DNA of 64,000 nt. Source: Prolixibacteraceae bacterium UBA1413 (GTDB lineage Bacteria; Bacteroidota; Bacteroidia; Bacteroidales; Prolixibacteraceae). Every line of letters starts with the position of its first letter. Within the stretch, counting starts at the first letter, position 1. This document shows, piece after piece, positions 31,677 through 41,025 of this stretch. The translations under genes and the position numbers were made by a program. The notes beneath the pieces were generated by a model, which ran no database searches, had not been told where the DNA came from, and saw nothing but the letters and a program-made list of their open reading frames with translations. The stretch lies in NCBI GenBank assembly GCA_002304925.1, contig DBPT01000028.1, positions 62,001 to 126,000 of the forward strand. The letters are read 5' to 3'.

Positions 31677-32507
31677 CTACTTAGCTCTCGGATTAAACCT
31701 GTTCAAGAATTTGTATAACCAAATATTCAAGGGATAAGGGAATAAAGACCTAAAGAATGGAATGAAAATTCCGATATATGCTTGTATCCCAGCTCCTATT
31801 TTTCTATTACCTTTCCAACCCGTTTTTAACCGGAAAAATCCAACACGCACGTCATTTTTTTTAATATTTTCATCAGTAAAACGGTACAACAGCAAAGGTT
31901 CAGGCAAATTATGAAACTCATAACCGGCGGCAGCACATCTGAACCAAAGGTCATAGTCATCCTGCCTGGGACCTGCAGTGGGATCATATCCACCAATAGA
32001 TTGGATTTTTTCTTTGCGGAAACAAACCGTTGGATGGATCATCGGGCAGGTCCATATCAATTCATGTATTTGCTCTGGACTTTCCGGAACCTTCAATGTA
32101 CCTCCAATCTGTCCGTTTTCATCTATTTTCAAGGCAAAGGATCCTATAACATCAGATGATGGATGAGCACCCAAAAAACGAATTTGTTTTTCAAACCTAT
32201 CGGGCAAAGAAATATCATCAGTATCCATTCTAGCAATTATATTGTGACTGCAGTAATTTAATCCACAGTTTAAAGCTGCTGAAAGCCCCTGATTAATTTC
32301 AAGAGGAACAAGGACAACCGGTGCAATTTTAGAAAAATCCTCAATTACCTTATCAAGTTCAGGGGTTAGCAAACCGTCTTTCACAATAACAATTTCATCG
32401 GGCTTAAGTAACTGGTCATCCCAAATACTTTTCAAAGACGATTGCAGGTATGAGGGTTTTTCTTTATGATATACAGAAAGTAGAACTGAAAATTCAATAT
32501 GATTCAT
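31677..32507 (-). CDS. Family 2 glycosyltransferase
   Basis: 276 residues. The GT-A start is FSVLLSVYHKEKPSYLQSSL, with EIVIVKDGLLTPELD, the metal-binding IIARMDTDDISLPDRFEKQ, and the acceptor-side GPRQDDYDLWFRCAAAGYEF. This is close in pattern to WcaA/galactosyltransferase-like transferases of O-antigen loci. It adds a sugar to the lipid-linked unit; donor unknown. The gene stands alone between the gmd fragment (85 bp) and the next glycosyltransferase (70 bp). Confidence 0.91.
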   Translation of the reverse strand: MNHIEFSVLLSVYHKEKPSYLQSSLKSIWDDQLLKPDEIVIVKDGLLTPELDKVIEDFSKIAPVVLVPLEINQGLSAALNCGLNYCSHNIIARMDTDDISLPDRFEKQIRFLGAHPSSDVIGSFALKIDENGQIGGTLKVPESPEQIHELIWTCPMIHPTVCFRKEKIQSIGGYDPTAGPRQDDYDLWFRCAAAGYEFHNLPEPLLLYRFTDENIKKNDVRVGFFRLKTGWKGNRKIGAGIQAYIGIFIPFFRSLFPYPLNIWLYKFLNRFNPRAK

Positions 32508-32577
32508 CCAAGAAAAAAATAATAGTAACGCCTTTTGGAAGCTAAATTAAGGATGTAATAATTCTTATGATGTAGAT

Positions 32578-33540
32578 TTACATATAAGGCAAGATTTTTC
32601 TGACATAGATTTTATAATTCGGACCAAGCACTAAAAGGGCGGCTCTGCTTGTTATCCGAAATAACAAGTCAAAAAATCTATCAATTAATGTAATATTCTT
32701 GATAAGGTTTTCTACGTCAGCGTGCATTTCCTTACATTCTGAAATCCTTTTTATTTTCTCCACATTATAAAGTTTATGCAAACGCACCAGCTTTCTGAAA
32801 TACTTTAGGATATTCAGAGTGGCATTTGAGTCATTATTATACTGAGTCAGAAGATAGAAACATTCTTGAATCAGTAATTTTGGATTATTTTCACAATAAC
32901 TGGTTAATCGTCCTTTTGATATATTAAGGTTAATTAAAGGTTTGGAGATATAATAATAATTCGAATTTTTCAGATAAGCAACATAATAATCAACATCTAC
33001 CAACCATGACAAATTGGCGTCATAAACAAGATTCGTTTTACGGTGTATGGTAGAACTCGGAGCAATAATGAAATTTCTATAAAACAGGTATGAATGATCA
33101 AGCTTGAAAGCATCCAAAGCTTTTGATCCAGGCCTTTTAGTCTCAAGAAGTTTTAAACCATCATAGTGATTTGACTGGCAAAACACAAAATCAACCTTTG
33201 AATCATTTAAAAAGGGTCGCACAAATTCGGCCAGACTATCTTTGTCACAGAACCAGTCATCATGATGTAACAATTTAATCAAAGGTGAATTCGCGTAAGA
33301 AATAGCCTTATTCCAATTAGCAACAGGACCCAAGGATTTATCATTTTTAAAATAACGAAAGTTCTTTAAAGAGGAATATTTGATTTTAATAAGTTCCTGG
33401 ATATTATTACCAAGAGTATCATCCGTAACAATAATCTCGTAGTCAGTAAAACTCTGAATAAGAACAGAATCAATGGCCCTGACAAGATAGCCAGGATTAT
33501 TGAAAGCAGGGATGCAAATTGATACTTCAGGCATTATCAA
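32578..33540 (-). CDS. Family 2 glycosyltransferase
   Basis: 320 residues. The GT-A fold has VSICIPAFNNPGYLVRAIDS, the acidic DYEIIVTDDTLGNNIQE and PLIKLLHHDDWFCDKDSLAE as the DxD-type site. The C-terminal ~100 residues are Lys/Asn-rich and helical. It is a transferase of the polysaccharide locus with unknown sugar. Its start overlaps the end of the GH99-like gene by 14 bases, indicating coupling. Confidence 0.88.
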   Translation of the reverse strand: MIMPEVSICIPAFNNPGYLVRAIDSVLIQSFTDYEIIVTDDTLGNNIQELIKIKYSSLKNFRYFKNDKSLGPVANWNKAISYANSPLIKLLHHDDWFCDKDSLAEFVRPFLNDSKVDFVFCQSNHYDGLKLLETKRPGSKALDAFKLDHSYLFYRNFIIAPSSTIHRKTNLVYDANLSWLVDVDYYVAYLKNSNYYYISKPLINLNISKGRLTSYCENNPKLLIQECFYLLTQYNNDSNATLNILKYFRKLVRLHKLYNVEKIKRISECKEMHADVENLIKNITLIDRFFDLLFRITSRAALLVLGPNYKIYVRKILPYM

Positions 33541-34630
33541 TTACCGATTTTGTAGCTTCAAGGTAGCTGGTTCCCCATCGTTCACATGGCTCCAAATGAT
33601 TCCCTTCTGCCCATTCGTTCCATGCATTTATGAAAATGAAATTTTCTTCTTTAGAAAAAGGCTGAAAATGATCTACGATATGTTGAAGCCAGCTTCTGTA
33701 TAATTCAGGAGTTGAATTGTGAAAAATTGCAGCGCCAGATTTTCTCCTTGGGGAATTATCCCACATTGGAGTCACACATCGGAACAGCTTATATCCCAAC
33801 TTATGTTTTGAAGAATGTATCATTCTTTTTACAATCTTCGAATAATCATAAATGCCATATGTTCCATAAAAATATTTGATCAATCCAAATCTGTGAAGTA
33901 ATCGTAGAATAAGATTCCCCTTTCTGTTAAATCTAAGCGATCGCCATTGTGGTTGGAATTCAATTGCTGCATCAAATCCAATTTTGTTAGGATTCAGTTT
34001 ATGAATTTTATTTTCTGTATAACAGATATAAAGATCTTTAAAACCCATTTTTTTTGATTCTTCTCGCCAAATACTTACAGTTTTCTTTATATCCGGGAAT
34101 AACTCTGGTTTATATACTATAAATAATGGTTTACCATCAACACTAATATAACGTTGATCATTGAATATATTTTTACACAAGAAATGTATATGCATCTTGT
34201 CATCATCAAACGAGTAATCTTGCTTTATAATTACTTCTTTATTCAAACCATCCCACCTTTTTGTCCAGTTCTCATTAGCCCAACAAAGGCAAAAAGGGAA
34301 ATCGCCATCTTTTTGTTTCAAATAATTATCAACTGGTAGATTCAATAACCTCTTACCATTAAACCAGTAGTGATAAAACACAAAACCATTAATCCGGTAT
34401 TTTTTAGCAAGTTCTGTTTGCTTTATTAATACATCGGGATTACGAAGATCATAATATCCAATTGTATCATGTGGAACATGAGGTTGATAATGTCCAATAA
34501 ACAAAGCTTTTGCCTTTTTAACATTTGTCCATTCGGTAAATCCTTTACCCCACGCCATATCGTTTTCGGGAATAGGATGGTACTGTGGAAGGTAAAATGC
34601 GATTACTCTTGCTGTTTTTTTATTATTCAC
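33527..34630 (-). CDS. GH99-like / WbsX family protein
   Basis: 367 residues. The start RVIAFYLPQYHPIPENDMAW and GFTEWTNVKKAKALFIGHYQ, then INGFVFYHYWFNGKRLLNLP, CLCWANENWTKRWDG and the late FIFINAWNEWAEGNHLEP are the classic WbsX motifs (glycoside hydrolase family 99-like). Such proteins are frequent in O-antigen loci, often beside or fused to glycosyltransferases. Whether they trim or transfer mannose-type sugars is not settled. It follows the GT-B gene after 3 bp and overlaps the next GT2 by 14 bp. Confidence 0.91.
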   Translation of the reverse strand: MNNKKTARVIAFYLPQYHPIPENDMAWGKGFTEWTNVKKAKALFIGHYQPHVPHDTIGYYDLRNPDVLIKQTELAKKYRINGFVFYHYWFNGKRLLNLPVDNYLKQKDGDFPFCLCWANENWTKRWDGLNKEVIIKQDYSFDDDKMHIHFLCKNIFNDQRYISVDGKPLFIVYKPELFPDIKKTVSIWREESKKMGFKDLYICYTENKIHKLNPNKIGFDAAIEFQPQWRSLRFNRKGNLILRLLHRFGLIKYFYGTYGIYDYSKIVKRMIHSSKHKLGYKLFRCVTPMWDNSPRRKSGAAIFHNSTPELYRSWLQHIVDHFQPFSKEENFIFINAWNEWAEGNHLEPCERWGTSYLEATKSVIDNA

Positions 34631-34633
34631 AAC

Positions 34634-35797
34634 TCAGTTAACACCATTTTCTAAGATCTCATTATATATCTGAAAGATTCTTCTGCCAGATCTTTCCATT
34701 GAATAGAGTTCAAGGACAGTTTTCTGTGCCAAATTTATAGTATGTAAATAATGTTCCACCCCATTTCTACACACATTTTTCAGGGAAGATACCAGATCAC
34801 CATAATCTGAATAGCGTATTCCAATCTCCTGATCGCAAAATTGTAATCCATTGTCAAATTGTTCTTTTATCCCAGCTGCATTTTTTCCGATCACAAGACA
34901 TCCGTTATACATAGCTTCAGCCATTACGCGGCCAAAACCTTCTGACCGGCTGGAAATAATAATAGCTGAGGCTTCAGCCATAAGCTGGTTAACATTCTTT
35001 CTGAAACCTAAGTAAAGTATTCGGTTTGATAAAGAACTTTTGATAATGATCTCATTTAAATAATCTATCATTTCTTCTGATCCCGTACCTGCAATAAATA
35101 AATTAAAAGTTGGGAATTGATGTGAGATTTCAATAAAAGCATTTAACATCTCCTTAAAACCTTTATCCTCACTAATATTCCCGACAAACAAAAAATAATT
35201 CTTCTTCTTTGCTATTGATGGAACATTTACATCATTAACAACTCCATTATAAACAATATAATCTTTGTTTTGCGACATCTGATAATGTTGAAATAATCCT
35301 TTCGTGATGCTGACAAGATGGTTGTTGGGATGTTTAGTTTTTCTCAAAAAATTGGATAGAGAGGGGAAAGGTATCCATCCAAAATGTTCTTCTTGATACT
35401 CTCGAATATGCCAGACATGGGGAATTTTGAATAAACGTGAAACACTAGAACCAATATGAATGGGCCCAACATTTGTATGAATCAAGTCAGGTTTAAAAAG
35501 CTTTACAATATAGGCTGTTTGAAATAAAGAAATGACATTAAAAACTATCGATCTGGCTAACCTGGGGACATATAAAACAAAGTCCCGCAAATTGTTCTTA
35601 GGTGGATAAACTGATAAATAGAATGGAACCTTGCATATGGGAACTTTCATTTTTTTTAAATCATTGCATAGTGGTCCTTTCCCTGGCAACAAAACTTCAA
35701 TTTCGACACCTAATTTTTGAAGAGTTTGGATTAGAGCTACCATTGATTTGCCAGAACCTTGAATTTCACTTGAATGTGCAATGAAAAGGACTTTCAC
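34634..35797 (-). CDS. Family 4 glycosyltransferase (GT-B)
   Basis: 387 residues. N-terminal VLFIAHSSEIQGSGKSMVAL; C-terminal NYFLFVGNISEDKGFKEMLN, LFIAGTGSEEMIDYLNEII and AIIISSRSEGFGRVMAEAMY with NGCLVIGKNAAGIKEQF complete the donor-binding site. It is a retaining sugar transferase acting on the repeat unit in the cytosol. It forms a tight block with the GH99-like gene downstream. Upstream is a 301-bp gap with the remnant of another GT-B gene. Confidence 0.91.
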   Translation of the reverse strand: MKVLFIAHSSEIQGSGKSMVALIQTLQKLGVEIEVLLPGKGPLCNDLKKMKVPICKVPFYLSVYPPKNNLRDFVLYVPRLARSIVFNVISLFQTAYIVKLFKPDLIHTNVGPIHIGSSVSRLFKIPHVWHIREYQEEHFGWIPFPSLSNFLRKTKHPNNHLVSITKGLFQHYQMSQNKDYIVYNGVVNDVNVPSIAKKKNYFLFVGNISEDKGFKEMLNAFIEISHQFPTFNLFIAGTGSEEMIDYLNEIIIKSSLSNRILYLGFRKNVNQLMAEASAIIISSRSEGFGRVMAEAMYNGCLVIGKNAAGIKEQFDNGLQFCDQEIGIRYSDYGDLVSSLKNVCRNGVEHYLHTINLAQKTVLELYSMERSGRRIFQIYNEILENGVN

Positions 35798-35938
35798 AAA
35801 ACAATTTAAATTTTTATATTTTCCCTCTGGATATAGTGATATGAGAATAATCGCAATAAATAATTAGCCATAAATGGTTTTTGAAATTGACTAGGGAAAC
35901 ATATTAATCACTATTTATTTATTTGACAACAACAAGTT

Positions 35939-36106
35939 TCATTTATTGGAAAGATCAATAGGTGTACCATCATAGAAGAGGTCATTTATTTTATCATCAA
36001 TGATTTCCAATGACCACCGCTTGTATTGGCAATTATCGGTATTCCTCTGCTCATGGACGCAACAATGGTTCTGCTAAAACCTTCGTTTGTGGAGCAACTT
36101 AACAAT
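35939..36106 (-). pseudogene. C-terminal remnant of a GT-B glycosyltransferase
   Basis: Read on the minus strand, one frame gives LLSCSTNEGFSRTIVASMSR and GIPIIANTSGGHWK, then a shifted frame gives IIDDKINDLFYDGTPIDLSN and a stop. These are the conserved donor-site and post-site segments of family 4 glycosyltransferases, separated by a frameshift and without the first ~270 residues. The remnant fills most of the 301-bp gap (35798-36098) and overlaps the end of the next gene by a few bases. Confidence 0.75.
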
Positions 36107-38024
36107 GAAAACTGTGGTCTTTAGCAGCATCCATCAGCCGGTTGAATAGGTCAGGATAGTGATTGAGTATTTGATTTAGTTGTTTGTCATTGCCACCGTG
36201 GACATAGTTTAGTTCACCCAAATGTTTTTTTTGTGAGCCATATACAATAATTGGATCGGAATAATTACCCTCTACCAACTGAATCTTTGTGTCATTTAAA
36301 ACAGCCATTGCCCAAAACCAAATATCATCAGCGTGTGGTGCCAAATCTTGAAATAGTTCATGTTTTAATACGTCTGGATGAAAAGATCGAGGAGGATAAA
36401 TAGCACCCCCACCTGTTGTTATGAAGTTAAGACAAGATACAGAATTATTTTGGGAGCAAAAATCCCATTGCCTGTAAGGCAAAATTTCTTTATGTTCCGA
36501 AAAAAGAATTCTGTGCATTCTATGGCAATATATTTTAGAATTGTCTTTCACATATGCATTATAGAGTTTTCCCAACCAATCTTTTGGGTAAAATAAATCA
36601 TCATCGGCTGTAACAAGTATGTCATCGGGAAAAAGTTGCAACGCTGGAATTAATTTTTTATACGACTTCAAATCCTCACACCAGTTAATTGTAAGTCCAT
36701 ACTTTCTTAATCGTAAGAGCTTTCGGGGCAAATCTTCCTCCATGCGAGGAAACTGACTTTTCGCCAGCCAAAGGATGAGAATGTCAGGTTTTACGGTTTG
36801 GTTCAGCAGTGTTTTAATGGAGAGGTGTAGCGTTTTGATTCTTGGCGGGTAGGAAGTTAGAGTAACTATAAGTTTTGGACTTCTTGGATCTTCGTTTATA
36901 CCAATTCTACGGAAAATTTTATAAAATTCAAGGGGTATCGTTATTCTGTTTGTTTTCTTTGGGAAAAACCTCCTGTAAAATTTCTCGATTTTTATCCTTG
37001 TGCTTTGTTCCCTGATAAGTATTCTGGCAAATGCCCTAAATCCTTTGTGGATAGAATTAGTTTGCCTTGATATCATTTTTAAAAAGATTTTTTTCCAATT
37101 GTAATCAAAGCACTTAAACAATGAAAAGTATTTTTCGTAAAGACTGGAATATTTGCGTTTATAATATACATCCCAGTAGTGTAGCCAGATGGCATCTATT
37201 GCAATTTGCTTGTTGAAGTGCTTCCCTCCAAAAAGCCTAATTAGTTCATTGTTCCATCTCTCTACGATTTGTGCCCATTGAAATTTATTTGTACCCTCAA
37301 CAAGACCGTGGTTTCCCCTTCGATAAACTGAGGAAACATTTACGAAATATCTGAATTTCCCCTTGCTGGCCAGATAACACCAAAGTATGGTGTCATTTGC
37401 CTGTTTTACTTCATTTGAGAAATTATTCAATGTTTTACTTCTAAAAACTACTGAAGCTGTTGGAAACCTTCGCCTGAAAACCATCTCCTGAATGCTTACA
37501 TCTCTCTCGGGTTCTTCGCTGAAAAGATATTGTTCATTTGTTATTGAGTTTTTAACAAGTCCGTTTTCAGCTACTGCCACATACTCCTCATTTTCCTCCA
37601 AAAACTCCACCTGCTTTTGTAGTTTGAGCGGGTCGGTCCAGTAGTCGTCGCCTTCGCAAAGGGCGATATATTTTCCCCGTGCACGGGGAAACACATAATT
37701 GGTCAACGGCCCAACCCCTTTTGAATATTGATTTTCAGTTTGTAAGATAGGAAAAATTACATCAGGATATTTGTCAGCGAAATCTCTAACAATTTCTGCT
37801 GTACCATCGGTCGATGCATCATCGTGAATGAAAATTTCTACTTTAAATGTAGTTTTCTGAATCAGAAAACCATTAATCGCATCTTTTATATAAGCTTCAT
37901 GGTTATATGTAAGACAACAAATACTTACCATAGGAGTTATAAAATCATCCCAGATGGTGTCGATAATAGTTACAGGCTCGATGTATCTATTATGAAATTC
38001 CGATTTTTCAAAAACTTCATTCAC
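36099..38024 (-). CDS. Two-domain glycosyltransferase
   Basis: 641 residues. Residues ~30-260 form a GT2 domain with VSICCLTYNHEAYIKDAING, EIFIHDDASTDGTAEIVRDF and YIALCEGDDYWTDPLKLQKQ. Residues ~395-600 form a second transferase-like domain starting KLIVTLTSYPPRIKTLHLSI, with TADDDLFYPKDWLGKLYNAY as its acidic site and HADDIWFWAMAV late. The middle (~260-390) is basic and helical. The protein may add two successive sugars. Joining two separate transferase folds is uncommon but known in capsule synthesis. The gene is 49 bp after the acetyltransferase gene. Confidence 0.85.
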   Translation of the reverse strand: MNEVFEKSEFHNRYIEPVTIIDTIWDDFITPMVSICCLTYNHEAYIKDAINGFLIQKTTFKVEIFIHDDASTDGTAEIVRDFADKYPDVIFPILQTENQYSKGVGPLTNYVFPRARGKYIALCEGDDYWTDPLKLQKQVEFLEENEEYVAVAENGLVKNSITNEQYLFSEEPERDVSIQEMVFRRRFPTASVVFRSKTLNNFSNEVKQANDTILWCYLASKGKFRYFVNVSSVYRRGNHGLVEGTNKFQWAQIVERWNNELIRLFGGKHFNKQIAIDAIWLHYWDVYYKRKYSSLYEKYFSLFKCFDYNWKKIFLKMISRQTNSIHKGFRAFARILIREQSTRIKIEKFYRRFFPKKTNRITIPLEFYKIFRRIGINEDPRSPKLIVTLTSYPPRIKTLHLSIKTLLNQTVKPDILILWLAKSQFPRMEEDLPRKLLRLRKYGLTINWCEDLKSYKKLIPALQLFPDDILVTADDDLFYPKDWLGKLYNAYVKDNSKIYCHRMHRILFSEHKEILPYRQWDFCSQNNSVSCLNFITTGGGAIYPPRSFHPDVLKHELFQDLAPHADDIWFWAMAVLNDTKIQLVEGNYSDPIIVYGSQKKHLGELNYVHGGNDKQLNQILNHYPDLFNRLMDAAKDHSFHC

Positions 38025-38073
38025 AATAACTTTCTGAATATGTATGCATTATCAGTAGTTCTTGCCTCGATTA

Positions 38074-38514
38074 TTAAAAAAGCGATTTCACCATATAAGA
38101 CGAAATTTCTGATGCTGGACCTGCAGGTTTAAATCCATGTTTTTTATAAAAACCAATTGCGCTAAAGTTATTATTATTGACTTCTAATCTTAACTGATTC
38201 ATATTCTGATAGACAGACCTGTCTATTATCTTTTCTAACAATATCGACCCTATGCCTTTTCCTTGAAATGATTTTTTCAGAATTATCATCGAAATAAAAG
38301 CAGTCATGTTAACAAAATCGTTAGCATAAAAAGCTGCAAATCCGACTATCTTGTTTTTATATTGAACCTTAAGAACTATTCCATTTTCATAGTATTTAAA
38401 TGCCAATCTATCAAATATTTCATTTTTATTTAAAGATGCTGAGAAAATATCAGATTTACATTCGTCCAATACCGCACGTATCTCTTTTAAAGTATAAATT
38501 TCAGAAATCACCAC
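38074..38514 (-). CDS. GNAT family N-acetyltransferase
   Basis: 146 residues covering a full GNAT fold. The acetyl-CoA-binding segment ILKKSFQGKGIGSILLEKII (Q-x-x-G-x-G) is followed by LRLEVNNNNFSAIGFYKKHG and FKPAGPASE. It transfers an acetyl or other acyl group from CoA to an amine. Its place between a double glycosyltransferase and the ATP-grasp/aminotransferase genes suggests N-acylation of an amino sugar. The substrate itself is not visible. Confidence 0.88.
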   Translation of the reverse strand: MVISEIYTLKEIRAVLDECKSDIFSASLNKNEIFDRLAFKYYENGIVLKVQYKNKIVGFAAFYANDFVNMTAFISMIILKKSFQGKGIGSILLEKIIDRSVYQNMNQLRLEVNNNNFSAIGFYKKHGFKPAGPASEISSYMVKSLF

Positions 38515-38576
38515 AACTTTCTTACTCTTAATATATTTCTAATTTTCTAAATCATCCCCGGTAATTAAAACGAAGG

Positions 38577-39734
38577 TTACCGTGGAATTAGAAAGCGATT
38601 TTTTTTATCCGTCTCATTCATATTATCTATTTCTTTCAGCTTATATTTGAAATAGTCTGATGTAAGCCTGTTGTCATATAATGATCTAAACACCTGTAAA
38701 TACTTAATGCCTTGATGAGAGTTAATTTCAATCACTTTAAAACCCTCTTCAGTGATCCCAATGTCAAATCCCAAATATTCAACAGCAAATAGATACTTTG
38801 AGATTTCTAAAACCTTCTCTTTTAATAAATTCCATCCCGGGATTATGCCTTGGGCTTTTACTTTAGTGTCAGGATGAAAAGGACATTTTTCAGTTTTGTA
38901 AGAATAAACCTTTGTGCCATTTTCAAACTCTCCATTTTCAATATCAATTTGAACGACATAATCATAATCTGCTTTACAATCATTGGTATTTAAATGATTG
39001 GCTTCTCCATGGGCATTTGTGCCAAAACGTAAATATCCGTGCACAATTTCCGGGTCATTGCCATTCTGATTGATAACCATTAATCTTATGGTATGGATCT
39101 TATCGTGGATAAGAGATAATTCCTTAGTTGGGAAAAGATATTCCGTAACAATATGGTAATTTTTTGAAAAAATAAAATCTTCAAATTCAATCTCAGACTT
39201 CAATATTTGCCCATTAACTAAATAAAAACCATTGTCAAACGACAATTTATAAAATTCATTACTCCCGGTACCATTGACCAATTTCATAGCCAAAACTTTC
39301 TCTTCTCGTAAAAGCTTCTTTAAACCTGAAATGTCATTTTTGAACCTATACTGATTACAATCCAGGAGATACATAATTGAATTATCTTTTACATAAAAAT
39401 AATACCTTGGAAGATAATCACCGAAAATATTACTCGGTAAAATATATTTCAATGTAAGTTTATCATTTATCCAAATTCTATATGGACTATTTAAAGGCCA
39501 CAATCTATAATAATCATAATCAGACAAATAATCTTTATAATTGGTTTCATTTAATCCATAAGCTAATGCACTTTCGAGTAAAAATCCTTTACTATGAGCC
39601 CATTCAATTTGATCTTTATTAAAGTGCATATTTTCAAATTCTTTATTCATGAGATTTATGTAAAACAAGGCAAATCGGCGTGTAAAACAGCCTTGGTTAA
39701 AAAGAATATTAATTCTATAATCAAGTTTTTCCAT
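38577..39734 (-). CDS. Sugar-transfer-associated ATP-grasp protein
   Basis: 385 residues. The N-terminal ~90 residues form a helical lead. It is followed by an ATP-grasp core with VLAMKLVNGTGSNEFYKLSF (P-loop-like lysine strand), IVTEYLFPTKELSLIHDKI, TIRLMVINQNGNDPEIVHGY and YLGFDIGITEEGFKVIEINS, whose Asp, Glu and Asn bind Mg-ATP. This matches the ATP-grasp family linked to sugar transfer in polysaccharide loci. ATP-grasp enzymes join a carboxylate to an amine through an acyl phosphate, so attachment of an amino acid to a sugar is plausible. Gaps of 62 and 88 bp separate it from its neighbours. Confidence 0.82.
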   Translation of the reverse strand: MEKLDYRINILFNQGCFTRRFALFYINLMNKEFENMHFNKDQIEWAHSKGFLLESALAYGLNETNYKDYLSDYDYYRLWPLNSPYRIWINDKLTLKYILPSNIFGDYLPRYYFYVKDNSIMYLLDCNQYRFKNDISGLKKLLREEKVLAMKLVNGTGSNEFYKLSFDNGFYLVNGQILKSEIEFEDFIFSKNYHIVTEYLFPTKELSLIHDKIHTIRLMVINQNGNDPEIVHGYLRFGTNAHGEANHLNTNDCKADYDYVVQIDIENGEFENGTKVYSYKTEKCPFHPDTKVKAQGIIPGWNLLKEKVLEISKYLFAVEYLGFDIGITEEGFKVIEINSHQGIKYLQVFRSLYDNRLTSDYFKYKLKEIDNMNETDKKNRFLIPR

Positions 39735-39822
39735 CTTCTCTCATGCTAATAGATTAAGAAATTCTTAAGTATCATATAAACGTAAAAATGTCAAAAACCA
39801 ATTTTATAAAGGATCTTGACAT

Positions 39823-41025
39823 TCATTTACTTGCTAGCACTCTAACATTAATAAATCGTTCAATATCTGACAAATAATAATCCATCTCTTTTCTCTCATT
39901 GAACAAAAAAACGATAATACCTATTGCGGCATTTGCACCTGTGAATGAATTAACTTTCTCTCCTGGCTGGATATATTGGTGAAATTCCCAAATGAATGGT
40001 TTGATTTCATTATCTATTTGAATACTCTGTAAAAATCCGGTGAAGTTCGAATGAACTGCGTAATAAGCTACAGGCTTTACCATATAATTTGGTATTTCTA
40101 TATTCTTACCAAGTAAGACATCAAGTATTGCTTTTACCATATTAAACCCTGTGGCAAGTTCAATAGCTTGAGGTACAAAGTGTCCTCCACTTCTGGGACC
40201 AATTTCCATAACAAACGGTTCTCCTTTGATATTAATACGTGCCTCAATATTAACAGGGCCATTCAAAAAGCCACTTAGTTTAATAATCTGTGAAACATGT
40301 TCAACAATTTCATTAACCTTTTTACTTTCCAGCTTAGTCGGCCAAAGAGTCCCTTTTGGATTGAACGGATTGACAGTTCCATTGTAAATATGATCTCCGA
40401 GGCAGGTAAATACCAATTTGCCGTTTACCACAAATCCATCTCCATGTATATCAGCAATCTGATTATCAATATATTCTTCTGCGATAACCTTCTTTTCACG
40501 CGAAAAAATCATGGCATCGCGAATTGCTTGTAAAGACTGATCTGGGTAATTAATTCGGCTAATTCCTTTACTTCCTGATGAATCGATTGGTTTTATTATT
40601 AAGGGATAATACATTCCCCGAAGTTTTTCCAAAACTTTTTCATCTTGCGAAATGACTTCAAATCTAGGAGTATTGAATCCATTTGATTTCAATAGGTTAC
40701 GGAAAATATGCTTATGTGCAAGATTTAAGATACTGTGATATGAATTTCCAGGTAAACCTAACTTTTCAGAAACATAAGCAGCTGTGGGAGCAGCGGGATC
40801 TGAAGCATAAGCAACGACATAATCAGGTTTTACTTTTTCTGCCAGTTTTAAAACTCCATTTAAATCAGTGGTGCTGACATTGAAGTATTCATCTGCCAGT
40901 TTGTGACCGGGATTTTCAGGAAAATAGTCACAAGTAATAACATACATGTTACGGTTTTTCGCTTCGCGAATGATAGGAATTTGCGCATATGCACCGCCAA
41001 GAAACAAAATTCTCTTCCGCAACAT
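39823..41025 (-). CDS. ATP-grasp carboxylate-amine ligase (PurK/CarB-like)
   Basis: 400 residues. The N-terminal Rossmann-like part begins KRILFLGGAYAQIPIIREAK. The ATP-grasp domain has YPLIIKPIDSSGSKGISRIN (glycine-rich ATP loop), VIAEEYIDNQIADIHGDGFV and FLNGPVNIEARINIKGEPFV with EIGPRSGGHFVPQAIELATG. The C-terminal ~90 residues are the small closing domain. It is expected to form an amide from a carboxylate and an amine using ATP. Its ATG shares one base with the end of the aminotransferase gene, so the two are made together and may act on the same product. Confidence 0.87.
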   Translation of the reverse strand: MLRKRILFLGGAYAQIPIIREAKNRNMYVITCDYFPENPGHKLADEYFNVSTTDLNGVLKLAEKVKPDYVVAYASDPAAPTAAYVSEKLGLPGNSYHSILNLAHKHIFRNLLKSNGFNTPRFEVISQDEKVLEKLRGMYYPLIIKPIDSSGSKGISRINYPDQSLQAIRDAMIFSREKKVIAEEYIDNQIADIHGDGFVVNGKLVFTCLGDHIYNGTVNPFNPKGTLWPTKLESKKVNEIVEHVSQIIKLSGFLNGPVNIEARINIKGEPFVMEIGPRSGGHFVPQAIELATGFNMVKAILDVLLGKNIEIPNYMVKPVAYYAVHSNFTGFLQSIQIDNEIKPFIWEFHQYIQPGEKVNSFTGANAAIGIIVFLFNERKEMDYYLSDIERFINVRVLASK

